64,000 nt of DNA, taken from contig NZ_KB823011.1 of assembly GCF_000365025.1 (NCBI RefSeq), positions 1,314,621 through 1,378,620 on the forward strand, given 5' to 3'. The notes below the pieces were generated by a model, which had not been told where the DNA came from, made no database searches, and was given only the letters and a program-made list of their open reading frames with translations. Position numbers and translations under genes: made by a program. How positions within the stretch are numbered: position 1 is the first letter of the stretch; every line of letters begins with the position of its first letter. Source of the stretch: Robiginitomaculum antarcticum DSM 21748 (GTDB taxonomy: Bacteria > Pseudomonadota > Alphaproteobacteria > Caulobacterales > Maricaulaceae). This document shows positions 8,389 to 17,657 of this stretch, piece by piece.

Positions 8389-9954
8389 ATGTCGTCAACC
8401 TCACTCAAGAAATCTGAAATCTGGTCTGATATGAAGGCGCGCGGCGCTGCTGGCGGACCCAATATTGCAAATCTGTTTTCGGATAAAGACCGCCTGTCGA
8501 AAATGAGTCTGACCGTGGGTAAGATTTATGCGGATTTCTCCAAACACGCCGTAGATGACGGCACATTTAAAATTTTAATGGATCTTGCCAAAGCCTGTGA
8601 TCTTGATGGATGGCGGACACGTTTTCTTTCGGGAGAGCGCATTAACGTCTCTGAGAATCGCGCCGTATTGCATCCTGCTTTGCGCGGACTTGGCGGTGAT
8701 GCAGGCGTGCAAGAGGCCGTGGCTGATATGCGGGTTCGTATGGCTGAATTTGCGGATCAGATTCGCGAGCAGGGCCGGTTCGAAAACATTGTCCATATCG
8801 GTATTGGCGGCTCCGACCTTGGTCCGCGTCTGGTCGCGGATGGGCTCAAAGCGACAGTAGACGCGCAGCTTAACCTGGTGTTTGCGGAAAATGTAGACGG
8901 CGCGTCGATTAACGATGCTCTGGATGGCCTTGATCCGACAAAGACTATGGTTGTCGTCGTCTCCAAAAGCTTTGGCACGCAAGAGACTAAAATGAACGCC
9001 GACAGTGCGCGCGCTTGGTTAAAGGCCGCAGGCTGTGACCCCGCTGATCACGTCATTGCCGTCTCGGCTAATCGCGAGGGCGCGGTAGAATTTGGTATTG
9101 CGCCGGATAATATTTTCGACTTTTGGGACTGGGTCGGGGGACGGTACTCTGTTTGGTCTGCTGTCGGTCTGTCGCTTCAAATTGCCTATGGCCCTGATGC
9201 CTTTGACGAATTCCTCGGCGGCGCAGCCCTTATGGACGCGCATTTTGCGCAGGCTGACTTCAACAAAAATATGCCCGTTCTGATGGCGTTGATCGGCGTG
9301 TGGAACCGTAACGGTCTGGGCTATGACAGTCTTGCCGTTATTCCCTATTCGCGCCGTCTGCGTAAATTTTCCGCCTTCCTGCAGCAGCTGGAAATGGAGA
9401 GTAACGGCAAAGCTATAGGCCGTGACGGCAAGCCCGCCGGCCAGACTTGCCCTATTATTTGGGGGGATGAAGGCACAAATGGACAACATGCTTTTTTCCA
9501 ATGGCTACACCAAGGCTCGTCCATTGCGCCGGTCGATTTTGTTGCTGTGGCCACGGACCATGAAGGCCGCCCTAATCACCATAAAGCATTGCTCGCCAAT
9601 TGCATTGCACAGTCCGAAGCCCTGATGGTTGGCAAAACCGAAGCCGAAGTGCGCGAAGAGCTTGGCGATCATCCCAAGGCGGATGAGCTTGCACCGCAAA
9701 AGACATTCTTCGGCAACCGCCCCTCAACCACATTGCTGCTTGATGATCTCTCCCCCGAAGCGCTGGGCAGCCTCATTGCGCTCTACGAGCATAAAGTCTT
9801 TGTCCAAGGCGTCATCTGGGGCGTGAACAGCTTTGACCAATGGGGCGTACAACTCGGCAAGGTGCTGGCGACGCAGGTGCTGTCCGATCTGAATGGCGGC
9901 AACGGCAAACATGACCCGAGCACAATGGCGTTAATCGGGCGCTTGAAGACTTAA
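8389..9954 (+). CDS. pgi: Glucose-6-phosphate isomerase
   Basis: 521 residues, the usual length. Interconverts glucose 6-phosphate and fructose 6-phosphate in the cytoplasm. Recognised by VHIGIGGSDLGPRLV near residue 136, the family signature DWVGGRYSVWSAVGLS near 247-262, the catalytic-region motif GDEGTNGQHAFFQWLHQG near 363, and the second signature GVNSFDQWGVQLGK near 478. The ATG at 8389 is preceded by AGGAG at suitable spacing. It stands alone between the tandem hairpins and the lipase gene. Confidence 0.97.
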   Translation: MSSTSLKKSEIWSDMKARGAAGGPNIANLFSDKDRLSKMSLTVGKIYADFSKHAVDDGTFKILMDLAKACDLDGWRTRFLSGERINVSENRAVLHPALRGLGGDAGVQEAVADMRVRMAEFADQIREQGRFENIVHIGIGGSDLGPRLVADGLKATVDAQLNLVFAENVDGASINDALDGLDPTKTMVVVVSKSFGTQETKMNADSARAWLKAAGCDPADHVIAVSANREGAVEFGIAPDNIFDFWDWVGGRYSVWSAVGLSLQIAYGPDAFDEFLGGAALMDAHFAQADFNKNMPVLMALIGVWNRNGLGYDSLAVIPYSRRLRKFSAFLQQLEMESNGKAIGRDGKPAGQTCPIIWGDEGTNGQHAFFQWLHQGSSIAPVDFVAVATDHEGRPNHHKALLANCIAQSEALMVGKTEAEVREELGDHPKADELAPQKTFFGNRPSTTLLLDDLSPEALGSLIALYEHKVFVQGVIWGVNSFDQWGVQLGKVLATQVLSDLNGGNGKHDPSTMALIGRLKT

Positions 9955-10062
9955 AAAACAACCAAGACTGGACGGTTTAGATATTATACTATAGATTGCA
10001 TATCTGCGGGCATACAATCTAAAATTATTTACCATGCCCATAAATTTTAACGGGGCAAAATC

Positions 10063-11037
10063 ATGACAATCCATCAAAATCCGGTCAATCCAACTCTGAC
10101 TTTATCATGCGCGCAAGCCGTCATTTCGGCCTATGGCGATTATGCTGAAAAGGAATTTACCATACCTGAAGGCTATGAATTCGTCGGCAGGTTCACCGGA
10201 TGGGCGACAATGGCGGGCTTTCCGGGTGAGGCTCGATTTGGTCTGGTTTTTAAAGAAATTAAAAACGCCAAAGCCTATCTTGTGGCGTTTCGTGGAACGC
10301 AGGGATGGGCCGATATATGGAACGATCTATGGTCCTATACGGTTGCGTTTAATCCATTCATCAACGGGGAGGACTTTCCCAAAGATGTGAATGTGGCTTG
10401 GGGATTTTACAGCATTTACGCAGATGCCGGCAGTAAAAGCCCGTCTATGCGAGAGCAGGTCTTTAAGCTCTTGGGCGATCCTAAAAATGTCGAATCTGTC
10501 GCGATATGCGGCCATAGTCTGGGCGGGACATTTGCCAGTTTGTGCGCGCTCGACCTGCGCGTGGCGTACCCGTCAATGGCCATTCATAGCACGACCTTTG
10601 CCAGCCCCCGTGTTGGTAAGCACGAATGGAAGAAAACGTATGATTCCACATATCATTTAAAGGATTCGACGACGCGTATTTATAATTATAGTGACTATGT
10701 CCCCTCTCTGCCGCCGGCAGGCATTCCTACATATTTTGACCATGTTGGCGAGCCGTTTCAGATTAATACATATGTCAAAGATGCCACTTTACCATATGCA
10801 ATATCGCGGCATTCCATGGATAATTATCGCACTGTGCTGACACACGCCGTGCATCAAGATCCCCAGATATGGCTGGGCGAATATCCAGATGCTGTTTACG
10901 AATATTGTACAATGCTCAGCGCAAAATTGGTGGATGCACCGATGCCGGAATGGGCCGCTATACACCGCTTCATGACACAACATCCTGAAACAGCGATACG
11001 GTATCATGAGGCTATGAAGGCCGAATATGAGGCGTAA
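10063..11037 (+). CDS. Class 3 lipase family protein
   Basis: 324 residues, alpha/beta hydrolase of the fungal-type lipase class 3 family. The nucleophile elbow is GHSLGGTFASLCA with S152; the acid is probably the aspartate of YSDYVPSLPP and the base one of the histidines of HAVHQD. The segment VAFRGTQGWADIWNDLW near residue 68 is the family's oxyanion/lid-side motif. No signal peptide is visible, so the enzyme would be cytoplasmic or exported by an undefined route. Substrate unknown. The 108-base gap before it is AT-rich and holds no other gene. Confidence 0.85.
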   Translation: MTIHQNPVNPTLTLSCAQAVISAYGDYAEKEFTIPEGYEFVGRFTGWATMAGFPGEARFGLVFKEIKNAKAYLVAFRGTQGWADIWNDLWSYTVAFNPFINGEDFPKDVNVAWGFYSIYADAGSKSPSMREQVFKLLGDPKNVESVAICGHSLGGTFASLCALDLRVAYPSMAIHSTTFASPRVGKHEWKKTYDSTYHLKDSTTRIYNYSDYVPSLPPAGIPTYFDHVGEPFQINTYVKDATLPYAISRHSMDNYRTVLTHAVHQDPQIWLGEYPDAVYEYCTMLSAKLVDAPMPEWAAIHRFMTQHPETAIRYHEAMKAEYEA

Positions 11038-11146
11038 CGCGTTCGCTCAAAATGATGTCAAAGCCATGTGGAGACGCCAGTTTTTACCAAATATCTTTGC
11101 GTGAGAGCACTTAAAACTTTTATATGCCGAAGCGCGTATAGAGGTT

Positions 11147-11749
11147 ATGAAACACTTTAGACGTTCTCTGATGCCCGCCTTGTTAATCGCAATGACTGCA
11201 AGCGTGACAAGCCTTGCGGCCTGCCAAATATCGCAGGACGTTTCAGCACAGGATAATATTATGGATATCAATCTGGGCGATATGGCGCAGGCAGGACAAT
11301 GGCGGGTTGTGAATGATGGCGTGATGGGCGGTAAAAGCCGCGGCGAGCTGCAAAGCACGGATGGTTTTATGCGCTTCGCCGGAGGGATCGTGACCGATGG
11401 CGGCGGGTTTTCCTCCATTCGCCGCGCCATAAGCCCGGGCGCGCTGTCCGGCGCAGAAAGCATCACAATGAAAATCCGCTCTGACGGACGGCAATATCAG
11501 TTGAACTTTCGCACTGATGAGACCTTTCGCGGACGCTCCGTGGCCTACCGCGCTGATATACCCCCCACGGCGCAAGATGAGTGGGAAACGGTCACGGTAT
11601 CGCTATCCGGTTTATCGACATCCGTTTTTGGCCAAGATGTTCCGGCTGCTCCGTTCGACAAAACCAAAGTCCGAATGATGGGCATCATCCTCGCCGACGG
11701 ACAAGACGGCGCGTTTGGAATTGATATTGCGCGGATCAGCGTGCGGTAA
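11147..11749 (+). CDS. CIA30-family lipoprotein
   Basis: 200 residues. The N-terminus is a lipoprotein-type signal peptide with lipobox SLAAC (C27). The mature part has the CIA30 marks: WRVVNDGVMGGKSRGEL near residue 52, FRFAGG-like FMRFAGG, and the C-terminal IILADGQDGAFGIDIARI. The mitochondrial relative is a complex I assembly factor, but bacterial members are of unknown role and this one is exported, so a complex I function should not be assumed. Ribosome site GAGG precedes the ATG. Confidence 0.8.
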   Translation: MKHFRRSLMPALLIAMTASVTSLAACQISQDVSAQDNIMDINLGDMAQAGQWRVVNDGVMGGKSRGELQSTDGFMRFAGGIVTDGGGFSSIRRAISPGALSGAESITMKIRSDGRQYQLNFRTDETFRGRSVAYRADIPPTAQDEWETVTVSLSGLSTSVFGQDVPAAPFDKTKVRMMGIILADGQDGAFGIDIARISVR

Positions 11750-11801
11750 ACAGCCGCCCTTATGGATTGAAAGGCGCAACGAAACCGCCTAGACCCCGCC
11801 C

Positions 11802-13283
11802 ATGAGCAAAAAGAACAAACCGTTTCGTCCCAAAGCCCGCCGTCCGCGTGGATTTGAAGACAAGCCTGCTGAGATGCTACGGGCCGAGCGCGCGCTGATC
11901 GATGCCGCTTTTGGTGTCTATGATAGCCGCGGTTTCGAGCCGCTGCAGACGCCGGCTTTCGAATATGCCGACGCGCTGGGTAAATTCTTGCCCGACGAAG
12001 ACCGTCCCAATGCGGGAGTCTTTGCGATGCAGGATGATGACGAGCAGTGGATGGCACTGCGTTATGATCTGACCGCGCCAATGGCGCGCTATGTTGCCGA
12101 AAATTACGACGGTATCGCCAAACCCTATCGCCGCTATCAAGCAGGCAGCGTCTACCGCAATGAAAAACCCGGGCCGGGCCGGTTCCGCGAATTTGTACAA
12201 TGCGATGCTGACAGTGTTGGCGCGCCCGGCGCCGCCGCCGACGCGGAAATGATAATGATCGCCGCCGATGTGATGCGCGCCGTCGGTCTGAAAGACAGTG
12301 AATATCAAATTCGGATTAATAACCGGAAATTACTCGACGGTATTTTGGAGAGCTCCGGCGTACCGAATACTGACGCCGGCGCGGTGCAGCGCATACAGGT
12401 GCTGCGCGCCATTGATAAATTAGACCGCCTTGGCGAGCAGGGCGTGACGGACCTTCTCGGCGAAGGCCGCGAAGACGAGTCCGGTGATTATACGCAAGGC
12501 GCAAAATTATCTCCCGACGCGATTAAAGCCGTGCTTGGCTTTTCACTTGCGGGGCAATCGTCACGTACAGAAACATTATCCCGTCTTGAAAAAGTCGTGG
12601 GCAGTTCGTCTCATGGCCGCGCGGGCGTGGCCGAGCTCGCCGAGATTGACCGCTTGCTGACCGCCTGCGGTTATGGCCCCGATCAATGCGCCTTTGATAC
12701 GTCTATTGTGCGCGGCCTTGGCTATTATACCGGGCCGGTGTTCGAAGCTGAATTACTGGCCGATATCCGCGACCGCAAAGGCCGCCTTGTGCGCATTGGC
12801 TCCATTGGCGGCGGCGGGCGATATAACGGCCTTGTGTCGCGCTTTCGCGGGCAGGAAGTCCCTGCGACCGGCTTTAGCTTCGGTGTGTCGCGCTTCCTCA
12901 CCGCACTGGAGCGCATGGGTCACACCAAGGGCGAGGTCATCGCGCCGGTTCTGATCTGCGCCTTCGATAAAGAGTTGATGCCGGATTATTTTGCGATGGC
13001 GGAGGAGCTGCGAAATGCGGGCATTCGCGCGGAAGTCTTCATCGGTGCCGGTAATGTTACCAAGCAGTTTAAATATGCTGACCGCCGTGAATGTCCTGTC
13101 GCTGTGCTAATGGGATCAGATGAAAAAGTATCCGGAACCGTGACGCTCAAAGATCTTAAATTGGGTCTGGAAATGGCCAAGACAATTGAGAGCAATGAAG
13201 AGTGGCGCGAGAGTCGTCCCGCGCAACAGGAAGTTCCGCGCGTGCAAATGGTAGCCGCCGTAAAAGCCATTATTGACGCTTAA
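11802..13283 (+). CDS. hisS: Histidyl-tRNA synthetase
   Basis: 493 residues, class II synthetase. Motif 2 is YRRYQAGSVYRNEKPGPGRF followed by REFVQCDAD; the histidine-binding element is RGLGYYTGPVFEAE near residue 305; motif 3 is GFSFGVSRF; the C-terminal anticodon-binding domain begins near residue 385 (APVLICAFD). It ligates histidine to tRNA-His. The sequence resembles the divergent alphaproteobacterial HisRS type, some members of which charge tRNA-His lacking the extra G-1; whether this one does cannot be decided without its tRNA, which is not in the window. Confidence 0.95.
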   Translation: MSKKNKPFRPKARRPRGFEDKPAEMLRAERALIDAAFGVYDSRGFEPLQTPAFEYADALGKFLPDEDRPNAGVFAMQDDDEQWMALRYDLTAPMARYVAENYDGIAKPYRRYQAGSVYRNEKPGPGRFREFVQCDADSVGAPGAAADAEMIMIAADVMRAVGLKDSEYQIRINNRKLLDGILESSGVPNTDAGAVQRIQVLRAIDKLDRLGEQGVTDLLGEGREDESGDYTQGAKLSPDAIKAVLGFSLAGQSSRTETLSRLEKVVGSSSHGRAGVAELAEIDRLLTACGYGPDQCAFDTSIVRGLGYYTGPVFEAELLADIRDRKGRLVRIGSIGGGGRYNGLVSRFRGQEVPATGFSFGVSRFLTALERMGHTKGEVIAPVLICAFDKELMPDYFAMAEELRNAGIRAEVFIGAGNVTKQFKYADRRECPVAVLMGSDEKVSGTVTLKDLKLGLEMAKTIESNEEWRESRPAQQEVPRVQMVAAVKAIIDA

Positions 13284-13299
13284 CGGCGTGCCTAAAAGA

Positions 13300-13827
13300 T
13301 TATTGCGGCGCGCTGACCATGTCGATTTCGACATGTATACTGCGACGCTCGCCGTCCATACTGACGGTCTTCTCGACAGAAATGTCCATGGGCTCACCTT
13401 TATCAACGAGAGCTGCATTGCGCTGGCCCCGCTCGCGCGCAGAAAACCCTGCGCCGAGCACCGTCTTGCCATTATTGAAAATCTCGACGGTGCCATCCGG
13501 CGAGATTCTGACGACAGTTTCGCCGGTCAGCTCAATAAGCTGCCGGTCGTCCGAAGCGGTTAGTTCTGGCGGCGGTGCGCGCTCCGGCAGCTGCAATTGC
13601 GGCTCTCCATCCACCATGATAACCCGAACCTCTGCTTGGGGTTTAGCTTCGGTAGGGGGATCGGAAATGCCGTCGTCAGACGCAGGCTCAGAGACCTGAT
13701 CACTGCTAAGCAGGCGAGAAATGGTTTGCGATGCACTCGGATCCGCTTGCTGCGCCGTGACAGGCGCGCCTATAAACACTGCGACCGCACACCCAAAGCT
13801 GAAGGTTGTTTTCGACAATAAGGGCAT
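13300..13827 (-). CDS. Hypothetical exported protein
   Basis: 175 residues from the ATG at 13827, which has AGGA seven bases upstream. A signal peptide ends near VTA-QQ (about residue 26). The mature part has a proline/acid-rich linker, then a compact region with RQLIELTGETVVRISPDGTVEIFNNGKTVLG and a tail ending IHVEIDMVSAPQ. I do not recognise a family. The longer frame to 14004 is rejected because it has no ribosome site and hides the signal peptide. Convergent with hisS, 16 bases apart. Confidence 0.6.
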   Translation of the reverse strand: MPLLSKTTFSFGCAVAVFIGAPVTAQQADPSASQTISRLLSSDQVSEPASDDGISDPPTEAKPQAEVRVIMVDGEPQLQLPERAPPPELTASDDRQLIELTGETVVRISPDGTVEIFNNGKTVLGAGFSARERGQRNAALVDKGEPMDISVEKTVSMDGERRSIHVEIDMVSAPQ

Positions 13828-13936
13828 AACAATCCTGTGCTTCACGATATACAACATATATTCTAACGCAAAGGGCGGACATAAGCAAAGCCGTCGCCGA
13901 AGCGCGGTCAGGCCATAAATTTTACATTTCGTCGAA

Positions 13937-14065
13937 TTAAACGAGGTTGGACTTATCCCATTCGCCGTCCCAAGACAAAGGCCCGGTTTCATGGCTGAAT
14001 ACATTGTTTTCAGGCGAGTCGAAACCTTCAGACGCTACTGCGCCTTCGAAATCTAGATCTTCCAT
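13937..14065 (-). CDS. Possible small acidic protein (42 residues)
   Basis: A 42-codon frame beginning MEDLDFEGAVASEG and ending EWDKSNLV. It is strongly acidic with two tryptophans and no basic cluster. A weak purine-rich stretch (GGAAGTGGG) lies upstream of the ATG. It sits in a 400-base zone between the exported hypothetical gene and the MBL hydrolase that has no other gene. No family recognised; it may be a chance frame. Confidence 0.3.
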   Translation of the reverse strand: MEDLDFEGAVASEGFDSPENNVFSHETGPLSWDGEWDKSNLV

Positions 14066-14163
14066 AATTATCCCACTTCCGAACATCACAAGGATGTGCA
14101 TTATATTCCCACATAAACGACTCTTTCGAACCGAATTAACGTAAATACACTATTTATTAACAC

Positions 14164-14173
14164 GAGTCGAATC
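14164..14173. promoter_or_regulatory. Two adjacent GANTC (CcrM-type) methylation sites
   Basis: GAGTC (14164-14168) is directly followed by GAATC (14169-14173), 47 bases before the MBL hydrolase ATG. In Caulobacter-like bacteria CcrM methylates GANTC and GcrA reads it at promoters; function here is inference. Confidence 0.25.
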
Positions 14174-14220
14174 GCTTTTTTTCGTCTCATAGGCGTATAA
14201 AAATAAATTAAGATGATATT

Positions 14221-14925
14221 ATGACACAGATAAAAAATACTCCGGCGCTGGATTTACAAATTATTCCGGTGACGCCCTTTTCCCAAAACTGTTCGCTTCT
14301 CTACGATCGGGAAACGATGTCGGGCGTCTTGGTTGACCCCGGAGGAGAGGTTGATAAATTACTCAGCGCGGCCAAGGATAAAGGCGTTACCATCACAGAA
14401 ATTTGGCTCACTCACGGACATCTGGATCATGCCGGCGGCGCGGACGAGCTGCGCGAGCGCCTTGGCATAAAGGTGATCGGTCCGCATAGAGATGACCAGT
14501 TTTGGATGGATGACATCGCTGAACACTGGGCCCGTTACGGTCATCCCGGTATGGGACGCAATGTTGTGCCGGACCGTTATCTTGAAGATGGCGAGACTTT
14601 GTCTCTTGCGGGGGCAGAATTCCACGTTCTGCACACGCCCGGTCACACACCAGGCCATGTCGTGATTTATAATAAAGATTTGAAAATCGCCTTTGTGGGT
14701 GACGTGCTGTTTGCAGGCTCTATCGGACGCACAGATTTTCCTAAGGGTAACCATCAACAATTGCTGGATAGCATTACCCAAAAGCTCTGGCCGCTGGGCG
14801 GGGATATGCGCTTTATTCCGGGTCACGGCCCGATGAGCACATTTGGCGCAGAGCGGGCTGGAAATCCTTATGTCGGTGACCGTGCCATCGCCAATAGCCA
14901 GCCTAATACAAGCGGTCCGGGATAA
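14221..14925 (+). CDS. MBL-fold metallo-hydrolase, glyoxalase II-like
   Basis: 234 residues. The metal motif T-H-G-H-L-D-H-A-G-G (near residue 62) plus later HTPGHTPGHV, GDVLF and PGHGP give the full set of two-zinc ligands of the glyoxalase II/YcbL branch. It is shorter than true GloB and lacks its C-terminal glutathione-binding domain, so the substrate is unknown; a separate gloB is present at 32012-32785. The preceding 155 bases are AT-rich with paired GANTC sites. Confidence 0.85.
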   Translation: MTQIKNTPALDLQIIPVTPFSQNCSLLYDRETMSGVLVDPGGEVDKLLSAAKDKGVTITEIWLTHGHLDHAGGADELRERLGIKVIGPHRDDQFWMDDIAEHWARYGHPGMGRNVVPDRYLEDGETLSLAGAEFHVLHTPGHTPGHVVIYNKDLKIAFVGDVLFAGSIGRTDFPKGNHQQLLDSITQKLWPLGGDMRFIPGHGPMSTFGAERAGNPYVGDRAIANSQPNTSGPG

Positions 14926-15138
14926 GGCAGCGCCACAACCAACCGCGCGGCCCTAGTTTATTATAAGACGTTTTAATTTGTGGTGATGGCGCAATCCCAA
15001 GCCTAAAATGAACGGCGTAGTTTCAATGCGACAATCCGCGCTGATATTCTTCCCTGTCCTTTTGGATATGAAGATTGTATATCGGAACGCAATTGCGGCC
15101 TAAGGGCTGCTTTCACGCTATACAAAAATGAGGTTTCG

Positions 15139-16017
15139 ATGCGCGCATCGTTTATATTCAAAGGGTTAGCGCTCAGCGCCCTCACAGCAACGGCTCTTTT
15201 CGGCGCCTCGCATTTCGGACTCGATTCCGCGCTGGCTGAGGCGGGTAAGCCTACTGACGGTGCGCTATATCTTCAAGAGGCCGCAACGCCGACCGCAACG
15301 GAGCTACGCTGGCTTCATGATGTGGTTATGATTATCATTACAGCCATTGTCGCTTTGGTGACAGGTTTGATGGCTTTCATCTTTATTCGGTTCAATAAAA
15401 AAGCCAATCCGGTGCCCTCGCGGACCAGCCATAATACGCTGCTGGAAGTCGTCTGGACAGCGGCGCCTGTTGCGATCGTTCTAACCTTGATCGCGATTGC
15501 GACCCAGCCGCTCTATAATCAGGATGTTATCCCTGAGACTGAAATGACAGTTAAAGTTGTCGGCAATCAGTGGAACTGGACCTATGTCTATCCTGATCAC
15601 GGCGATTTTGATTTTACATCGTCCCTGCTTCCTGAGGAAGACGCCAAAGCACAGGGCCGTCCTTATCTTTTGGCCGCTGATGAAGCGATGGTCGTTCCCG
15701 CTAAGACAAAAATCCGTGTCCTTGTGACTGCATCAGACGTTTTGCACAGCTTTGCTATGCCAAGCTTTGCCGTCAAAATAGACGCTGTGCCGGGCCGTAT
15801 CAACGAGACATGGTTTGTTGTGGACGAGCCGGGCACATATTACGGTCAGTGCAGCGAAATTTGCGGCCGGGAACATGCTTTCATGCCGATTGAAATTAAG
15901 GTTGTGCCACAAAATGAATTTGTAGCTTGGGTCCAAACCCGCAATCCCGAATACGCGGCCGCTCCGGCCACACAACAAGATGCCTCACTTACCCCTGCCG
16001 CAACCGGCGGGAATTAG
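15139..16017 (+). CDS. coxB: Cytochrome c oxidase subunit II
   Basis: 292 residues. Signal peptide (about 1-34), two membrane helices (about 55-77 and 95-117), then the periplasmic cupredoxin domain. The electron-path motif NQWNWTYVYPD and the CuA ligands (H in VLHSFAMP near residue 202, and GQCSEICGREHAFMP near 236-250 with both cysteines, the glutamate carbonyl position, histidine and methionine) are intact. It receives electrons from cytochrome c. First gene of the oxidase cluster, with coxA 10 bases downstream. GAGG precedes the ATG. Confidence 0.97.
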   Translation: MRASFIFKGLALSALTATALFGASHFGLDSALAEAGKPTDGALYLQEAATPTATELRWLHDVVMIIITAIVALVTGLMAFIFIRFNKKANPVPSRTSHNTLLEVVWTAAPVAIVLTLIAIATQPLYNQDVIPETEMTVKVVGNQWNWTYVYPDHGDFDFTSSLLPEEDAKAQGRPYLLAADEAMVVPAKTKIRVLVTASDVLHSFAMPSFAVKIDAVPGRINETWFVVDEPGTYYGQCSEICGREHAFMPIEIKVVPQNEFVAWVQTRNPEYAAAPATQQDASLTPAATGGN

Positions 16018-16027
16018 GAGATAGACA

Positions 16028-17635
16028 ATGGCAAGCCTTTACCCCGCAGCTGACGGTCATCACGATGATGGTAAGCCCGCTTTCTTCCGGCGCTGGTTCT
16101 ACTCCACCAACCATAAAGATATCGGAACTATGTATTTGTGGTTCGGTATGCTGTCGGGCCTCATTGGCGGTGGGTTGTCCTTTATGATGCGTTTGGAACT
16201 GGGCGAGCCCGGTATTCAATTCTTCACAAATTACCATACTTATAATGTGTTCGTGTCGATGCATGGCTTGATCATGATCTTCTTCATGGTGATGCCGGCG
16301 TTGATCGGGGGCTTTGGGAACTGGTTTGTGCCGCTGATGATCGGCGCGCCGGATATGGCCTTTCCGCGCATGAATAATCTGTCCTTCTGGCTTCTACCTG
16401 TTGCGCTGGTCCTGTTAATGACCAGCTTCTTTGTGCCCGGCGCGGGCGCGGATAACGGCTTTGGCGGAGGTTGGGTAATGTATCCACCGCTCTCGACAAC
16501 AGGGCATAGCGGCCCCGCCTTTGACCTAATTATCATGGGTCTATTGGCGGCAGGCTTCTCGTCTATTTTTGGTGCGATCAACTTTATTACAACGATTTTA
16601 AACATGCGCGCACCGGGCATGACTATGCATAAAATGCCTTTGTTTGCCTGGTCCGTTTTGGTCACAGCCTTCCTGCTCTTGCTGGCTCTGCCGGTTCTGG
16701 CGGCGGCTTTGTTTATGCTGTTCTTTGACCGCAATGCAGGCACAGGCTTCTTTAATCCCGCGATGGGCGGCGACCCTGAAATGTTCCAGCATTTGTTCTG
16801 GTTCTTTGGTCATCCTGAAGTCTATATTATGATCCTGCCGGCTTTCGGGATTATCTCTCACGTTGTGAGCACATTTAGCCGCAAGCCGATCTTTGGGTAT
16901 CTGGGCATGGCTTACGCCATGGTGTCTATTGGCGTTGTCGGCTTCGTGGTCTGGGCTCACCATATGTATACGGTAGGTATGGACGTTGATTTGAAACTTT
17001 ACTTCATGGTCGCGACATTGGTCATTGCCGTGCCGACAGGCATAAAAATCTTCTCGTGGCTGGCGACCATGTGGGGCGGGTCAATCACTTTTGCCATTCC
17101 GATGCTATGGGCGATTGCTTTTATCTTCCTCTTCGTCATTGGCGGCGTCACGGGCGTTGTCCTGGCTATGCCCGCGGTTGATGTGGTGCTGCATGATACT
17201 TATTATGTCGTCGCGCATTTCCATTATGTTTTGTCGATGGGCGCGGTCTTCGGTATATTCTGCGGCTTCTATTATTGGTTCGGTAAAATCTTTGGCGTGA
17301 TGTATAATAAGGTTCTGGCGCATATCCATTTCTGGCTATTCTTTATCGGCGTGAACCTGATTTTCTTCCCGCAGCATTTCCTCGGCCTGAACGGTATGCC
17401 GCGCCGTTATGTGGACTATCCGGTTGAATTTACGTTCTTTAACCAGCTCTCTACATTTGGCGCTCTGGTGACATTGGCTGGTACTGCCGCATTCTTCATC
17501 ATGCTGATTGAGGCCTTTATCATCCGCCGTCCGGCAGAGGATAATTATTGGGGCGAAGGCGCAACCACGCTGGAATGGACACTCCCATCCCCGCCGCCTT
17601 ATCACCAATTCAACACCCTCCCGCGCATCAAATAG
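16028..17635 (+). CDS. coxA: Cytochrome c oxidase subunit I (aa3 type)
   Basis: 535 residues, twelve membrane helices, catalytic subunit that reduces oxygen and pumps protons. Present are the low-spin heme ligand region FVSMHGLIM, the D-channel glutamate and cross-linked tyrosine in [12 protein letters not shown], the CuB histidine pair in [11 protein letters not shown], the K-channel lysine in PTGIKIFSW, the heme ligands H397 and H399 in [12 protein letters not shown], and MPRRYVDY where the arginines hold heme propionates. GGAGATAGAC precedes the ATG. A perfect 14-bp palindrome (17633-17646) covers its stop codon and an intrinsic terminator follows at 17672-17704. Confidence 0.98.
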   Translation: MASLYPAADGHHDDGKPAFFRRWFYSTNHKDIGTMYLWFGMLSGLIGGGLSFMMRLELGEPGIQFFTNYHTYNVFVSMHGLIMIFFMVMPALIGGFGNWFVPLMIGAPDMAFPRMNNLSFWLLPVALVLLMTSFFVPGAGADNGFGGGWVMYPPLSTTGHSGPAFDLIIMGLLAAGFSSIFGAINFITTILNMRAPGMTMHKMPLFAWSVLVTAFLLLLALPVLAAALFMLFFDRNAGTGFFNPAMGGDPEMFQHLFWFFGHPEVYIMILPAFGIISHVVSTFSRKPIFGYLGMAYAMVSIGVVGFVVWAHHMYTVGMDVDLKLYFMVATLVIAVPTGIKIFSWLATMWGGSITFAIPMLWAIAFIFLFVIGGVTGVVLAMPAVDVVLHDTYYVVAHFHYVLSMGAVFGIFCGFYYWFGKIFGVMYNKVLAHIHFWLFFIGVNLIFFPQHFLGLNGMPRRYVDYPVEFTFFNQLSTFGALVTLAGTAAFFIMLIEAFIIRRPAEDNYWGEGATTLEWTLPSPPPYHQFNTLPRIK

Positions 17636-17657
17636 CGGCGCCGCTACGGTGGTAGCG

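Noticed and set aside
17508..17657. Upstream extension of the CoxA-like frame inside coxA
   Set aside because: It overlaps the coxA coding end in another frame; start codons at 17658 or 17718 are more sensible.
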